Notes: generated by a model not told the origin, from the sequence alone. A stretch of 64,000 nucleotides of DNA from Alphaproteobacteria bacterium UBA4588 (GCA_905182195.1 CAJJAW010000007.1:1-64000); one strand, 5' to 3'; positions 8,310 to 17,835 are shown, numbered from the stretch's first letter. A program made the numbers and translations.

Positions 8310-9533
8310 TTATAGTATATGATCTAGCGCATTTAACAAACGGTCAACGTCCTTGGGACCAGTATAATGCACAAATGACAAGCGCAGTACGCCGTGTTCT
8401 GGCGCTATGTTCATTGCCTCCAGCGGTCGAACTGCATAAAAGTCGCCACCCCCAGCCATAACGCCAAATGGAACTAGCTTTTCAGCAGCCTCCTCGCCTG
8501 GCATCTGAAGCCTCACCGCAATGGTTGGCGCCCGGTCCTTTGCATTGGCGGGACCAATCAACTGAGCAGAGTTTTTCGCCTCTAGGTAATCCAAAATTGG
8601 TTGGGTCAAGTGTACTTCATGAGCACGAAATAGATCATGGACTTGGGCACAACGCACCGCTGGAGTGGCCTCAGCTTTGAAGTGATGGGCGTATACCACA
8701 TCGACATAGTCTGCCATGCCAGCACAAGCTGCAACTTGCGCATGATCAGGGCCTGCTGGTGTAAAACGTTTGTAAAGGCTATCTGAGTTGAAATAGTGGC
8801 CCTGATTGGGTAAGCTCATGCCTAATTCGCGGCGTACCACCATGATGCCTTGGTGCGGGCCATAGGTTTTATAGGCAGAAAATAGATAAATGTCAGATCC
8901 AAGCATGTCAACATTAGGAAAGCCATGTGGCGCATAGCTGACCCCATCCACACAGCTGTAAGCTCCAGCCGCTCGAACCATAGCTGTAATCTCCGCTACA
9001 GGGTTCACAGCCGCTACAACATTTGAGCAATGCGGAAAACAAACCATGCGCACATCATCGCCCAGCAACGATTTTAAATCTTGTGGGTCCAAAAGCCCAG
9101 TTTCAGGGTTGATGCACCATTCCTTTACTGTGATCCCGCGTTCGGCCAAACGCCGCCAGGGACCAGAGTTGGCCTCATGATCTTGGTTTGTCACAATGAT
9201 AGACTGACCCGGTTCCAGCCACTGCGCCACGGCCTGCGACAAAACATAGGTATTTTGCGTGGTTGATGGGCCAAAGCTTAATTCATCGGTCTCAACTCCC
9301 AGCATAGCAGCCAATCGCGTGCGGGCTTCATCCATCTCCACCCCACCCAAGCGCGAGGCCTCGTAAGGGGCGTAGGGTTGCACCTTACGCTCACGGTAAA
9401 ATCGAAACAATCGGTCCTGCACCTGTGCACAGGTATAAGAGCCACCGGCATTTTCAAAAAATGATTGTCCTTCTAGTGCAGGTACGTCAAACGCAGGAAA
9501 CTGCTGGCGGATAAATTCAAGATCGAGTTGCAT
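8310..9533 (-). CDS. Class V aminotransferase / cysteine desulfurase-like protein
   Basis: PLP-dependent fold-type I enzyme of 407 residues. The Schiff-base lysine is in LFSAYKTYGPHQG, and CVDGVSYAPHGFP carries the PLP-ring aspartate. It resembles the cysteine-desulfurase-like aminotransferases that do not belong to suf or isc clusters; no Fe-S assembly genes are adjacent, so the substrate is unknown. The start ATG 9533 follows AAGGA with a 7-base spacing. It lies between acuI (125-base gap) and the photolyase gene on the same strand. Confidence 0.82.
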   Translation of the reverse strand: MQLDLEFIRQQFPAFDVPALEGQSFFENAGGSYTCAQVQDRLFRFYRERKVQPYAPYEASRLGGVEMDEARTRLAAMLGVETDELSFGPSTTQNTYVLSQAVAQWLEPGQSIIVTNQDHEANSGPWRRLAERGITVKEWCINPETGLLDPQDLKSLLGDDVRMVCFPHCSNVVAAVNPVAEITAMVRAAGAYSCVDGVSYAPHGFPNVDMLGSDIYLFSAYKTYGPHQGIMVVRRELGMSLPNQGHYFNSDSLYKRFTPAGPDHAQVAACAGMADYVDVVYAHHFKAEATPAVRCAQVHDLFRAHEVHLTQPILDYLEAKNSAQLIGPANAKDRAPTIAVRLQMPGEEAAEKLVPFGVMAGGGDFYAVRPLEAMNIAPEHGVLRLSFVHYTGPKDVDRLLNALDHIL

Positions 9534-9591
9534 AGATTTGTCCTTGATATAAAAATCTCCTGGGCCTGGACCCTAGGGGGTAGTGTTGTTT

Positions 9592-9621
9592 GAAAAGCCC
9601 TTGAGATCAACCCCATAGGGC
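9592..9621 (-). terminator. Weak terminator-like hairpin after acuI
   Basis: On the minus strand GCCCT (9621-9617) pairs with AGGGC (9601-9597) across a 15-base loop and is followed directly by TTTTC. It lies 38 bases beyond the acuI stop. The stem is short, so it is only a candidate for a transcript end between acuI and the aminotransferase-like gene. Confidence 0.3.
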
Positions 9622-9658
9622 CTATATTAGAAATCAAAAAGGCATTACTTGTTTAATT

Positions 9659-10645
9659 TTATGCATTTACGTCCACAACCACACGGCCTCGCACTTGGCC
9701 TTTGAGGATGTCTTTCCCCAAATTTGGCAAATCTGCCAAAGTCGCTTGCGTAATCATGCCTTCTAGCTTGTTCATTGGAAGATCTTTGGCAATCCGGGCC
9801 CACGCTCTTTTACGGTTTTCAAATGGCTGCATCACACTGTCGATACCCAGTAAGTTCACACCACGCAGCAGGAACGGAACCACAGTAGTTGGTAGCCCAG
9901 CGCCACCAGCCAAACCAACTGCAGCCACTGAGGCACCGTAGACCATCTGCCCTAGAACCCGTGCCAGCATATCGCCACCCACAGCATCCACACAGCCAGA
10001 CCAGGTCTCCGCCTCAAGCGGTCGCTTAGTAGTTTCATTAATATCTGACCGGGCAACAATTTGATTAGCCCCAAGTTCCTTCAGATAATCTGCTGCCTCT
10101 GGGCGCCCAGTCACAGCGGCAACCTCATAGCCCAAATTTGCCAAAATTGCTGTGGCAACCGAGCCAACCCCCCCGGCGGCCCCAGTAACCAAAACTGGCG
10201 CCTGCCCAGAACGTAATCCGTGGTCCTCCAAAGCTATAACTGCTAACATCGCCGTGAAACCCGCAGTCCCCACGGCCATCGCTTGGCGAGTGCTTAACTC
10301 TTTTGGAAGCGGCACTAAATAATCTGCCTTAACCCTCGCTTTTTGCGAATAGCCACCCCAATGCTTTTCACCCACGCGCCAGCCAGTAAGCACAACCGCA
10401 TCACCCACTTTGTAACGAGGATCGTCTGAACTCTCTACTATCCCCGCAAAATCAATACCTGGCACATGTGGATAGTTCCGCACCAAACCGCCACCGGGGC
10501 CAACACATAGACCATCTTTATAATTGACCGTGGAATATTCTACCGCAACAGTCACATCACCAGCTGGCAAATCCTCATATGAGATTTCACGAACCGCAGC
10601 ATGGGTACCCATTTCAGTCTTCTCAACAACAAGTGCGTTAAACAT
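9659..10645 (-). CDS. acuI: Acryloyl-CoA reductase family (AcuI/YhdH) NADPH oxidoreductase
   Basis: Zinc-independent medium-chain dehydrogenase/reductase of 328 residues. Family marks are STVNYKDGL near residue 40, HVPGIDFAG, and the NADPH-binding VTGAAGGVGSVA around residue 155. AcuI reduces acryloyl-CoA to propionyl-CoA, the detoxifying step after DMSP cleavage in marine roseobacters. No dddP, dddL or dmdA gene is in the window, so the DMSP link is from the family, not from neighbours. The start ATG 10645 follows GGAGAGACC. Confidence 0.82.
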   Translation of the reverse strand: MFNALVVEKTEMGTHAAVREISYEDLPAGDVTVAVEYSTVNYKDGLCVGPGGGLVRNYPHVPGIDFAGIVESSDDPRYKVGDAVVLTGWRVGEKHWGGYSQKARVKADYLVPLPKELSTRQAMAVGTAGFTAMLAVIALEDHGLRSGQAPVLVTGAAGGVGSVATAILANLGYEVAAVTGRPEAADYLKELGANQIVARSDINETTKRPLEAETWSGCVDAVGGDMLARVLGQMVYGASVAAVGLAGGAGLPTTVVPFLLRGVNLLGIDSVMQPFENRKRAWARIAKDLPMNKLEGMITQATLADLPNLGKDILKGQVRGRVVVDVNA

Positions 10646-10828
10646 TGGTCTCTCCGAGATTATAATTACAAAGCAGTGCTAGCGCGCTTTCCTACCAAGG
10701 ACCAGAGCCAGTCAGCGGCTGATCGTGGACTTACGAATGGTAGCAATGCAAGAAGCGGTCACCAAAATAAACAAAATCCATAGAACATGGCCCCCTTTCA
10801 TTCCTTACCAAAGCACATTATAACAATG

Positions 10829-11142
10829 TTGTCCTTCGGGACTATGGTCATAAACGCGCTCGTAATACACGGATCGGACCCGGGGGCGGTACCCGGCAGC
10901 TCCACCACTACCTCCTTCATTTGAGGACAGATGGGGCTGAAATAGGATCGACGGACGTCTAAAGGGGTAAGCTTTGGCTCGGTGAGATACCACCGTTATC
11001 GGTTCAATATAGCTAGTTGCAAATGACAACAAAGCTCCAATGGCTTTGGCTGCGTAAGCAGTTCGAGACATTGAACACTTAAGCCCTGTCGCCTAGCAGC
11101 GTCAGGCGGGGTTCGGAGGTACCTGGCAACAGAAACCTCCAC
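10829..11142 (+). ncRNA. ssrA: Two-piece (permuted) tmRNA, ssrA
   Basis: Rescues stalled ribosomes and adds a degradation tag. The acceptor piece comes first: a GTCC-TTCG-GGAC hairpin (10831-10842), then a T-arm-like region and an acceptor strand CAGCTCC followed by A and CCA ending at 10907. A 25-base intervening loop follows. The coding piece starts at 10933 with GGGGCTGAAATAGGATCGAC, whose GGGGCTG pairs with CAGCTCC. The tag frame begins GCA at 11019 and reads ANDNKAPMALAA before TAA at 11055-11057. The 3' part ends in a GGAGGT/ACCTCC hairpin (11115-11140). A plausible -10 (TATAAC, 10819-10824) fits a start near 10830. Exact ends are estimates. Confidence 0.92.
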
Positions 11143-11221
11143 TTTCACTATTTTAAATTAAGTAAATAAAAATCTTCTGAGAAAGTCCTACTTGTTAAGT
11201 AGAATAATCGTTAATTCCACT

Positions 11222-12208
11222 TCAATCGGTTTTATTGCGCGCTGATCGTTTCGCTAGTTTTTGTGCTAGATTAATGCCAACACCAGGCAGTGACCATGGA
11301 CATTCTACAATACAAATTGCGCAGCCAGAGTTTTCGGTGAAATATGGAATGCATTTATCAAAATCGACATACCAACGTTCGACACCACGCACCACTTTTT
11401 TATCTGGCTCAATAGCGATGGGTGGACATGCATCTTCGCAAATACGGCACTTGGAACAAAACTCATCAATCCCAAATTCCCGCTTGGGCGTATCAGCAAA
11501 CGGCGCGTTTGTAAGGACTGCTGACAATCGAAAAGAAGATCCAAATTCTGGGTTAATCAAGGACCCATGTTTACCTAACTCTCCAAAACCACACTCCAAC
11601 GCTGGCGGGATCATCACTAACTTTCCAGCCATCGGTCCCGTTACAGCTTCCGCATTCCAACCCTGCTCTAGTAGCCACGCGGTAATCTTTTTGGCTACTG
11701 CTGCCGCCCGCCCATACTGACGCACTACCTCCACACCTGCACGAAATTCTGGCGCATATTTTAATTCGTCGTAATCATGGTTAACCCCCAGCATGATTAC
11801 CCTCTCAAATTCTGTTTTTTGACCTTCAAAAAGCCATTCAGGCTTCATTGCGGTGGCGCCAACCATCTCACAATCTCCAGACCCCACAAACCGGTCAAGT
11901 GAAGAGGTCCAGGCATTTGCTGATTGCTCTACTGTGACAGGGTTCACATCGGGGAGAATAGAATCGAGTACGGCCTGCCGCTTGGCGCGCTCTGCGACCA
12001 TATCTGGACTATCAGGCTGACACATATAGAACCATTTTTGTACTTCTCCAAATGCGATATTCTCTGGATTAGGAGCCCAAAACACTGGCACAGGGCGACG
12101 TGGTTCAATCTCTCCGACACCGTTAATTTCGTTTCCCGTAATATCCGGGCAGCGCGCAACCATGTCAGGGTTCGGAGTAAACGGACGGTATGGATTAAGT
12201 TTAGCCAT
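11222..12208 (-). CDS. 4Fe-4S protein of reductive dehalogenase-like type
   Basis: A 328-residue protein with two C-terminal ferredoxin-type cluster motifs: CSKCRICEDACPP (about residues 250-262) and CAICIVECPW (about 290). The N-terminal 240 residues resemble the catalytic part of reductive dehalogenase and epoxyqueuosine reductase relatives. No twin-arginine signal is visible, so it is probably cytoplasmic. Substrate and any cobamide use cannot be told from sequence alone. It is alone, with about 170 bases to the gene on the upstream side. The start ATG 12208 follows no strong ribosome site. Confidence 0.7.
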   Translation of the reverse strand: MAKLNPYRPFTPNPDMVARCPDITGNEINGVGEIEPRRPVPVFWAPNPENIAFGEVQKWFYMCQPDSPDMVAERAKRQAVLDSILPDVNPVTVEQSANAWTSSLDRFVGSGDCEMVGATAMKPEWLFEGQKTEFERVIMLGVNHDYDELKYAPEFRAGVEVVRQYGRAAAVAKKITAWLLEQGWNAEAVTGPMAGKLVMIPPALECGFGELGKHGSLINPEFGSSFRLSAVLTNAPFADTPKREFGIDEFCSKCRICEDACPPIAIEPDKKVVRGVERWYVDFDKCIPYFTENSGCAICIVECPWSLPGVGINLAQKLAKRSARNKTD

Positions 12209-12380
12209 GATCTATAAAATCATATCATGCTGAGATATCAGTACAACTCACTTGCACCAAAACTTAGTTTTAAGTTAAAAATCTATTTTACCAACCAGCT
12301 CATCACAGTTTTAAATATAAATTCCATACCAACCAAAAAGATGTTTAATGCTAAGTTAGAATGAATTTTTTGGTTTATTT

Positions 12381-14381
12381 CTAAAGCGAAACCCTCGGCC
12401 GCCCGGCCGCTTCTACATAGATTGTAGCTTCGATGAACACGTCTCGCGCCTCGGCCTGTGCGCGTTTGATGTCGCGCTGTGCAGACACCTGCACATCTTC
12501 GCTGCCACTCTCTTGTGCATCCGCCAAAGCCGCCACAGATAGCCAATCCTCCAAAGCCTGCAATGCTTCATCTTCAGAAATGAAATCCTTGGGCCCATCG
12601 CTAAAATGCACACGGTAAACGCCCTCTGATGGCGCAGTCACAGTCCCTGAGCGTCGCATTGTGATACGGCCAACTACGGCACCAATCGCATTAGCCACTG
12701 CGGCATGTTCCGGCAGAGTGACCTTGCAATGCAGCCTGCGCCCCACGGCAGGATAATAGGTGGCGGCAGAGGCTCCAAGGCCTATCACATCTACATTCAA
12801 GCTGGCCTCTATCTTCACTAACCCCTCAGATCGCGCCAAACCACGCTGCAATAGCTCATGTTTTGCCAAATCCACAGGTGCCCCATCAAAGGAGCCCTGC
12901 TCTCCAGCAAAGGCAGCAGCAAGAAGGGCCTGAGTCGTTTGGACGGTCAGTTGATCTAAAATCATCTGGGCTAAATCAACTGGTTGTGTAGCTAATGGAT
13001 CGCCAGCCCCAGTTCTGTGGCGGCCAAACAGTTTAAGCGCCATCACGGCCGCGTCCCTGTCCCAAGCATCGAGTAGACCCAACGCATGGCTAGCATCTGA
13101 GGGCGTAACGCCCGACACCTGCACCAAACCGCGAGATACCAAACGCTGGACCGAAAAGGCTTCAACCCGAGTTTTTAATACTTGATCTATTGGGTGGGTG
13201 CCCAGACCTATCCGATCAAACAACGCCTGATCGCGCACGCTTAGCCCACCAGAATCGACGCCTGCCACCGCGCGCACAAATTGGCCATCATATTCGCCTG
13301 GCATCACCGCACGTAGCTGTCTGTCAAGTGCCGGAAACACCACCTCTGGAGCCTCATGAGCAATCAAAGAAACCGGCAAAACCCGTTTGGGACCCAAGAA
13401 AATTCCACCTGCAAGGCCATGCAAGATGAAATGCACTTCACTGTCACCGCCCAACCCCGTGGTCCGCATCGCCACGGCTTCCACCATGGTGCGGTACGGG
13501 CCCACCTGTGCGCCGGCGGGGTCAATCTCTGGCAGTCCGTTGCGCAATAGTGCAATGTCCGTGGTGGTACCGCCAATGTCTGACACTAGAGCATGATCCA
13601 GCCCAGTCATCCAGCGCGCGCCGACAATACTGGCAGCAGGACCGCTTAAAATGGTTTCAATAGGGCGTCGCTTCGCCATGCTAGAAGAGATCAAAGCACC
13701 ATCGCCGCGCACCACCATCAAGGGCGCTGTGATGCCTATATCGTGCAAAATATCTTCTGCACGCCCAATTAACTTATGGGTCAAGCCAATCAAACGCGCA
13801 TTTAGAACTGCGGTAAGCGCACGCTTAGGTCCGTTCAATTTTGAAGACAGGTGATGTGAGGCACTGACCGGGCGGCCGGTGGTCTGGATAATTATCTCTG
13901 CGGCGCGCTGTTCATGCGCAGGGTTTCGTGTGGCAAATTGCGCCGCCACAGCAAAGCCCGACACTCCTTGGTCTTGGGCCAACCAATCGCGCAGGGCAGC
14001 CTCATCCAAAGGTGCCACTTCAGAGCCTGAGTGATCATGGCCACCACGCAGTGCAATTACCGGATCTCCCTTAAGCGCGTCTTTCAACCCATGGGTCACA
14101 AGATCGCGCGCATCAAAGCCGATATAAATCAGCCCCACGCGGCCACCCTGCCCTTCTACCAAGGCATTGGTGGCCAAGGTGGTGGACAATGAGGCCAGTG
14201 AGATGTCATTAGGGGACACTTGAGCCTGCGCCAAAACATCACGCACGACTGCGCCAATGCCCAGCGCCAGATCTGCCCGGGTGGTCAGGGACTTCGCGCT
14301 GGCGATAAAATGAGTCTCATCACGGATCAGAACTGCATCCGTATATGTGCCGCCGGTGTCGACGCCCAAGAGTAAAGTCAT
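12381..14381 (-). CDS. Hydantoinase/oxoprolinase A-like protein
   Basis: Predicted ATP-dependent amidohydrolase subunit of 666 residues. The N-terminal nucleotide-binding motif is LLGVDTGGTYTDAVL, and a second actin-like phosphate motif ALVSDIGGTTTDIALL lies near residue 260. Relatives hydrolyse hydantoins, 5-oxoproline or N-methylhydantoin, usually with a HyuB-type partner. No HyuB gene is beside it. The start chosen is ATG 14381 after GAGG; eight more codons are open upstream. It is divergent from chrA across about 157 bases that must hold both promoters. Confidence 0.82.
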   Translation of the reverse strand: MTLLLGVDTGGTYTDAVLIRDETHFIASAKSLTTRADLALGIGAVVRDVLAQAQVSPNDISLASLSTTLATNALVEGQGGRVGLIYIGFDARDLVTHGLKDALKGDPVIALRGGHDHSGSEVAPLDEAALRDWLAQDQGVSGFAVAAQFATRNPAHEQRAAEIIIQTTGRPVSASHHLSSKLNGPKRALTAVLNARLIGLTHKLIGRAEDILHDIGITAPLMVVRGDGALISSSMAKRRPIETILSGPAASIVGARWMTGLDHALVSDIGGTTTDIALLRNGLPEIDPAGAQVGPYRTMVEAVAMRTTGLGGDSEVHFILHGLAGGIFLGPKRVLPVSLIAHEAPEVVFPALDRQLRAVMPGEYDGQFVRAVAGVDSGGLSVRDQALFDRIGLGTHPIDQVLKTRVEAFSVQRLVSRGLVQVSGVTPSDASHALGLLDAWDRDAAVMALKLFGRHRTGAGDPLATQPVDLAQMILDQLTVQTTQALLAAAFAGEQGSFDGAPVDLAKHELLQRGLARSEGLVKIEASLNVDVIGLGASAATYYPAVGRRLHCKVTLPEHAAVANAIGAVVGRITMRRSGTVTAPSEGVYRVHFSDGPKDFISEDEALQALEDWLSVAALADAQESGSEDVQVSAQRDIKRAQAEARDVFIEATIYVEAAGRPRVSL

Positions 14382-14538
14382 GCGTAAACCTCGCCGCCAA
14401 GTCATGGAGCGGTTTAGCCTATTTTAGCCCAAGGTCATCCCCTTTTGCGACAAAACAGTCCCCGTAACGGCCAATGCGCGTAAATATTGTCTTGTGCCAT
14501 TTGCCACCTTAAGCCATTTCTTGGAAAAGGGGCCAAGA

Positions 14539-15813
14539 ATGACACGCCAAAACCTCACAAACTCTCAAGTATCATTGCCAGAATTTACCGCAGTTGCTGG
14601 CAAGATCGGGCTTTTGTCCTTTGGTGGGCCAGCGGCTCAAATTGCCTTGATGCAAGATGAGCTGGTCGACAAACGCGGCTGGATTTCTCAAGCGGATTTT
14701 CTGCGCGCCCTGTCCTTTTGCTTGTTGCTGCCCGGACCAGAGGCGATGCAATTGGCCACCTATGTGGGATGGCGGATGCATGGGGTGCGCGGCGGCTTGA
14801 TTGGCGGTAGCTTGTTTATCTTGCCCGGCGCTTTGGTGGTTTTTGCGCTGGCTCTTGCCTATGTAAAATTTGGGCAAAACCCATTGATCCTTAAGGCTTT
14901 TATGGGAATAAAAGCCTGTGTGGTGGTCATAGTGGTGCAAGCACTGCTCAAAATCTCCAAACGTGCTTTGTTCACACCGATGGCTTGGGCCATGGCCGCC
15001 AGCAGCTTTTGCGCCATTTCGATTTCAGTTCTGCCCTTTCCCGCAGTGGTGCTTGTGGCCGCGATTTGGGGCACGTTAGTTCTGCCCGGTGCGGGCCATC
15101 CCGCACGCCAGATGATAAAGGGGTCACACTCCACTGCAACCATTTCAATCCTCCTGGCCGCACTTTGGGCAGCGCCATTCGCCATGCTGTGGCTTTTCAA
15201 AGATGTGTTTTTAACCAAAGTAGCAATGGTGTTTTCAACACTTGCGGTGGTAACTTTCGGTGGCGCCTATGCGGTTTTGGGCTATTTGGGTCAAACCGCC
15301 GTAGCCGATCTGCATTGGATCACCGCGCAGCAAATGGTGGATTCTTTGGGACTCGCAGAAACTACACCGGGCCCACTGATATTGGTCACACAATTTGTGG
15401 GCTTTTTAGCAGGTTATCACGCGGGCGGTATTGGGTTGGCTCTGCTGGCTGGTCTACTGACCCTTTGGGTGACCTTTATCCCCTGCTTTTTGTGGATATT
15501 TTTATTTGCACCCCATCTCGAGAGGCTGATGGCCGTGGCTTGGTTGGCGCGTGGTTTGGCGGGAGTCACAGCGGCTGTGGTGGGGGTAATTGCCAGCATC
15601 TCCATCTGGTTTGCAGGTCAAATTTGGTTTGCGGCACATGCCAGCCTTGCACTTGGTCCCTTCAATATATCCTTGCCCCAATGGCACTCTGTTGATGGCT
15701 TGGCTTTTAGCCTCTCCGCCATCGCGGCTATCCTGCTGATTTGGCGCAAATGGGACATCCTTTGGGTTTTGCCGGCTATGGCGCTTGTGTCAGCTGCAAT
15801 TTCTTTCCTCTAA
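14539..15813 (+). CDS. chrA: Chromate efflux transporter
   Basis: Inner-membrane transporter of the CHR family, 424 residues, with the two homologous halves typical of long ChrA proteins. The first carries LLSFGGPAAQIALMQDELV and LLPGPEAMQLATYVGW; the second carries VVTFGGAYAVLGYL and AETTPGPLILVTQFVGF. It would expel chromate, probably by proton antiport. The start ATG 14539 follows AAGGGG with 6-base spacing; 15 more codons are open upstream without a ribosome site. The 3' end is about 80 bases before sspB on the same strand. Confidence 0.88.
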   Translation: MTRQNLTNSQVSLPEFTAVAGKIGLLSFGGPAAQIALMQDELVDKRGWISQADFLRALSFCLLLPGPEAMQLATYVGWRMHGVRGGLIGGSLFILPGALVVFALALAYVKFGQNPLILKAFMGIKACVVVIVVQALLKISKRALFTPMAWAMAASSFCAISISVLPFPAVVLVAAIWGTLVLPGAGHPARQMIKGSHSTATISILLAALWAAPFAMLWLFKDVFLTKVAMVFSTLAVVTFGGAYAVLGYLGQTAVADLHWITAQQMVDSLGLAETTPGPLILVTQFVGFLAGYHAGGIGLALLAGLLTLWVTFIPCFLWIFLFAPHLERLMAVAWLARGLAGVTAAVVGVIASISIWFAGQIWFAAHASLALGPFNISLPQWHSVDGLAFSLSAIAAILLIWRKWDILWVLPAMALVSAAISFL

Positions 15814-15891
15814 CCGCTCACTCACTCTTTTGTTTCCCGCTAAATGCCTTAAAGTGAATTTTAGAATTGAACAGGTTTAGTGGTGGTAAGA

Positions 15892-16368
15892 ATGATCGAT
15901 TATGGCAATATGATGCACGATGCGATGCGTGGCCTCATCAAACGCTTGCTGCAAGATATCGCCAGCGTGGGTAAATTGCCCGGGGATCACCATTTCTTCA
16001 TCACCTTTAACACTATGCACCCGGAGGTAGAAATCGCAGACTGGCTGTCAGACCGCTATCCCGATGAGATGACAATCGTGGTGCAGCATTGGTTTGATAA
16101 TCTTAAGGTCACAGATGATGGTTTCTCAATCACCCTCAATTTTGGCGACAACCCTGAGCCGCTTTATATCCCTTTTATGGCTCTAAGGACCTTTGTGGAT
16201 CCTTCAGTTGAATTTGGATTACGTTTTGAACAACCCGAAGAAGAGACTAACGATGCAAACGACACAGCTCTGTCCGTTGCAGAAGCACCAATGCACGAAA
16301 ATGCAGAGCCGAGCGACAAACCTAAGACCGACGGCCAGGTTGTTAGCCTGGACAGCTTCAGAAAATAG
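15892..16368 (+). CDS. sspB: SspB-like ClpXP adaptor protein
   Basis: Adaptor that binds the ssrA tag and hands tagged proteins to ClpXP. The 158-residue protein starts MIDYGNMMHDAMRGLIKRLL, then the alpha-type SspB beta core (HHFFITFNT, EMTIVVQHWFDNL, PLYIPFMALRTFVDPSVEFGL). An acidic linker follows, then a short C-terminal tail VVSLDSFRK that would serve as the ClpX-binding peptide. ATG 15892 was chosen over GTG 15880 by family start; the ribosome site is weak for both. Together with ssrA about 5 kb away it forms one quality-control pathway. Confidence 0.88.
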   Translation: MIDYGNMMHDAMRGLIKRLLQDIASVGKLPGDHHFFITFNTMHPEVEIADWLSDRYPDEMTIVVQHWFDNLKVTDDGFSITLNFGDNPEPLYIPFMALRTFVDPSVEFGLRFEQPEEETNDANDTALSVAEAPMHENAEPSDKPKTDGQVVSLDSFRK

Positions 16369-16415
16369 TGAAACTGGTATAGAGCTCATTGCGCCCTTAG
16401 CCCTGCGTGAGTAAA

Positions 16416-16440
16416 CCTTTCACAAATAGCGAAAGGGCAT
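16416..16440 (+). promoter_or_regulatory. Hairpin overlapping the fumC ribosome site
   Basis: CCTTTC at 16416-16421 is complementary to GAAAGG at 16431-16436 with a 9-base loop. The right arm contains the AAAGGG that serves as the fumC Shine-Dalgarno (start at 16444). If it forms, it would hide the ribosome site. This is seen in sequence only; six base pairs may be chance. Confidence 0.3.
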
Positions 16441-16443
16441 CCC

Positions 16444-17835
16444 ATGACCGTAACACGTACAGAGACAGACAGCTTTGGCCCGCTTGAAGTTCCTTCGGAA
16501 AAATATTGGGGAGCTCAAACGCAGCGCTCATTGATTAATTTTCCAATTGGTTGGGAAAAACAACCTGTGGCCATCGTCCGCGCGCTTGGAGTGATTAAAC
16601 AGGCCTGCGCCAAGGCCAACACACGCTTGGGTAAATTGCCGGCCGATAAGGGTAAAGCAATTCAGGACGCCGCAAATGAGGTGGTCACCGGCCAGCTAGA
16701 CGATCACTTTCCGCTGGTAGTTTGGCAAACAGGCTCTGGCACACAATCTAATATGAATGCCAATGAAGTGATCGCCAATCGCGCCATTGAAATGATGGGC
16801 GGTGTTATCGGATCCAAAGACCCAGTGCACCCTAACGATCATTGCAACATGGGCCAATCATCCAACGACACTTTCCCAACCGCTATGCACATCGCAACCG
16901 CCATGACTGCGCAGGATGTAACACTTCCCGGCTTGCGAGGCTTGCACCAAGCTCTACAAGCCAAAACCGAAGAGTTTGACGGGATTATCAAAATCGGCCG
17001 CACCCATACGATGGATGCAACCCCTTTGACTTTGGCCCAAGAGTTTTCCGGCTACACCCATCAAGTTGCCATGGCCATCCGGCGCGTTGAAGCGGCCTTA
17101 CCGAATATTTATGAACTTGCTCAGGGTGGTACGGCAGTTGGCACCGGGCTGAACACGCCTGAGGGTTGGGGGCCGATGGTTGCCCAGTATATGGCAGATA
17201 TCACCAGCCTGCCCTTCGTGACCGCACCAAATAAATTTGAAGCTCTTGCAGCCCATGACGCTATGGTGGAAATATCCGGCGCTTTAAAAACTGCGGCTGT
17301 GAGCCTGTTCAAAATTGCCAATGACATACGTCTTTTGGGCTCAGGTCCACGCTGTGGTTTGGGCGAATTGATGTTGCCGGAAAATGAACCCGGCAGCTCG
17401 ATTATGCCCGGCAAGGTAAACCCCACCCAATGTGAAGCCCTTACCCAGGTCTGCGCCCATGTGCTGGGCAATGATGCAGCAGTTGGCTTTGCCGGTAGCC
17501 AAGGGCATTTTGAGCTCAACGTCTACAAGCCCATGATTGCCTATAACGTATTGCAGTCCATGCAATTATTGGGCGATGCGGCCAAAGCTTTTACCGATAA
17601 TTGCGTTGTGGGCATCCAAGCTGATCGGGATCGGATCGAAAAGCTGATGCGCGAAAGCCTGATGCTTGTCACGGCTTTGGCCCCGGAAATCGGCTATGAC
17701 AATGCTACCAAAGTAGCCAAAACCGCCCATAAAAATGGAACCACATTGAAGCAAGAGGCTATCGCCTTAGGCTTTGTCGATGAGGCCACGTTTGACCGGG
17801 TTGTCCGCCCGGAACTGATGATTGGGCCAAAATGA
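16444..17835 (+). CDS. fumC: Fumarate hydratase class II
   Basis: TCA-cycle enzyme that interconverts fumarate and malate, a tetramer without Fe-S cluster. The 463-residue length is standard. The signature [15 protein letters not shown] is present around residue 318, with [11 protein letters not shown] and [16 protein letters not shown] as further active-site regions. The ATG start follows GAAAGGGCATCCC. The stop TGA overlaps the ATG of the DUF4169 gene, so translation is probably coupled. Confidence 0.96.
   Translation: MTVTRTETDSFGPLEVPSEKYWGAQTQRSLINFPIGWEKQPVAIVRALGVIKQACAKANTRLGKLPADKGKAIQDAANEVVTGQLDDHFPLVVWQTGSGTQSNMNANEVIANRAIEMMGGVIGSKDPVHPNDHCNMGQSSNDTFPTAMHIATAMTAQDVTLPGLRGLHQALQAKTEEFDGIIKIGRTHTMDATPLTLAQEFSGYTHQVAMAIRRVEAALPNIYELAQGGTAVGTGLNTPEGWGPMVAQYMADITSLPFVTAPNKFEALAAHDAMVEISGALKTAAVSLFKIANDIRLLGSGPRCGLGELMLPENEPGSSIMPGKVNPTQCEALTQVCAHVLGNDAAVGFAGSQGHFELNVYKPMIAYNVLQSMQLLGDAAKAFTDNCVVGIQADRDRIEKLMRESLMLVTALAPEIGYDNATKVAKTAHKNGTTLKQEAIALGFVDEATFDRVVRPELMIGPK

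Noticed and set aside
10805-11071. An 88-codon minus-strand reading frame
   Set aside because: It is antisense to the tmRNA gene, whose acceptor pairing, tag frame and conserved 5' sequence explain the region. Such frames are side effects of the RNA's base composition.
14985-15695. A 236-codon plus-strand frame inside chrA
   Set aside because: It is a shifted frame of the clearly conserved transporter and has arginine- and glycine-rich shadow composition.
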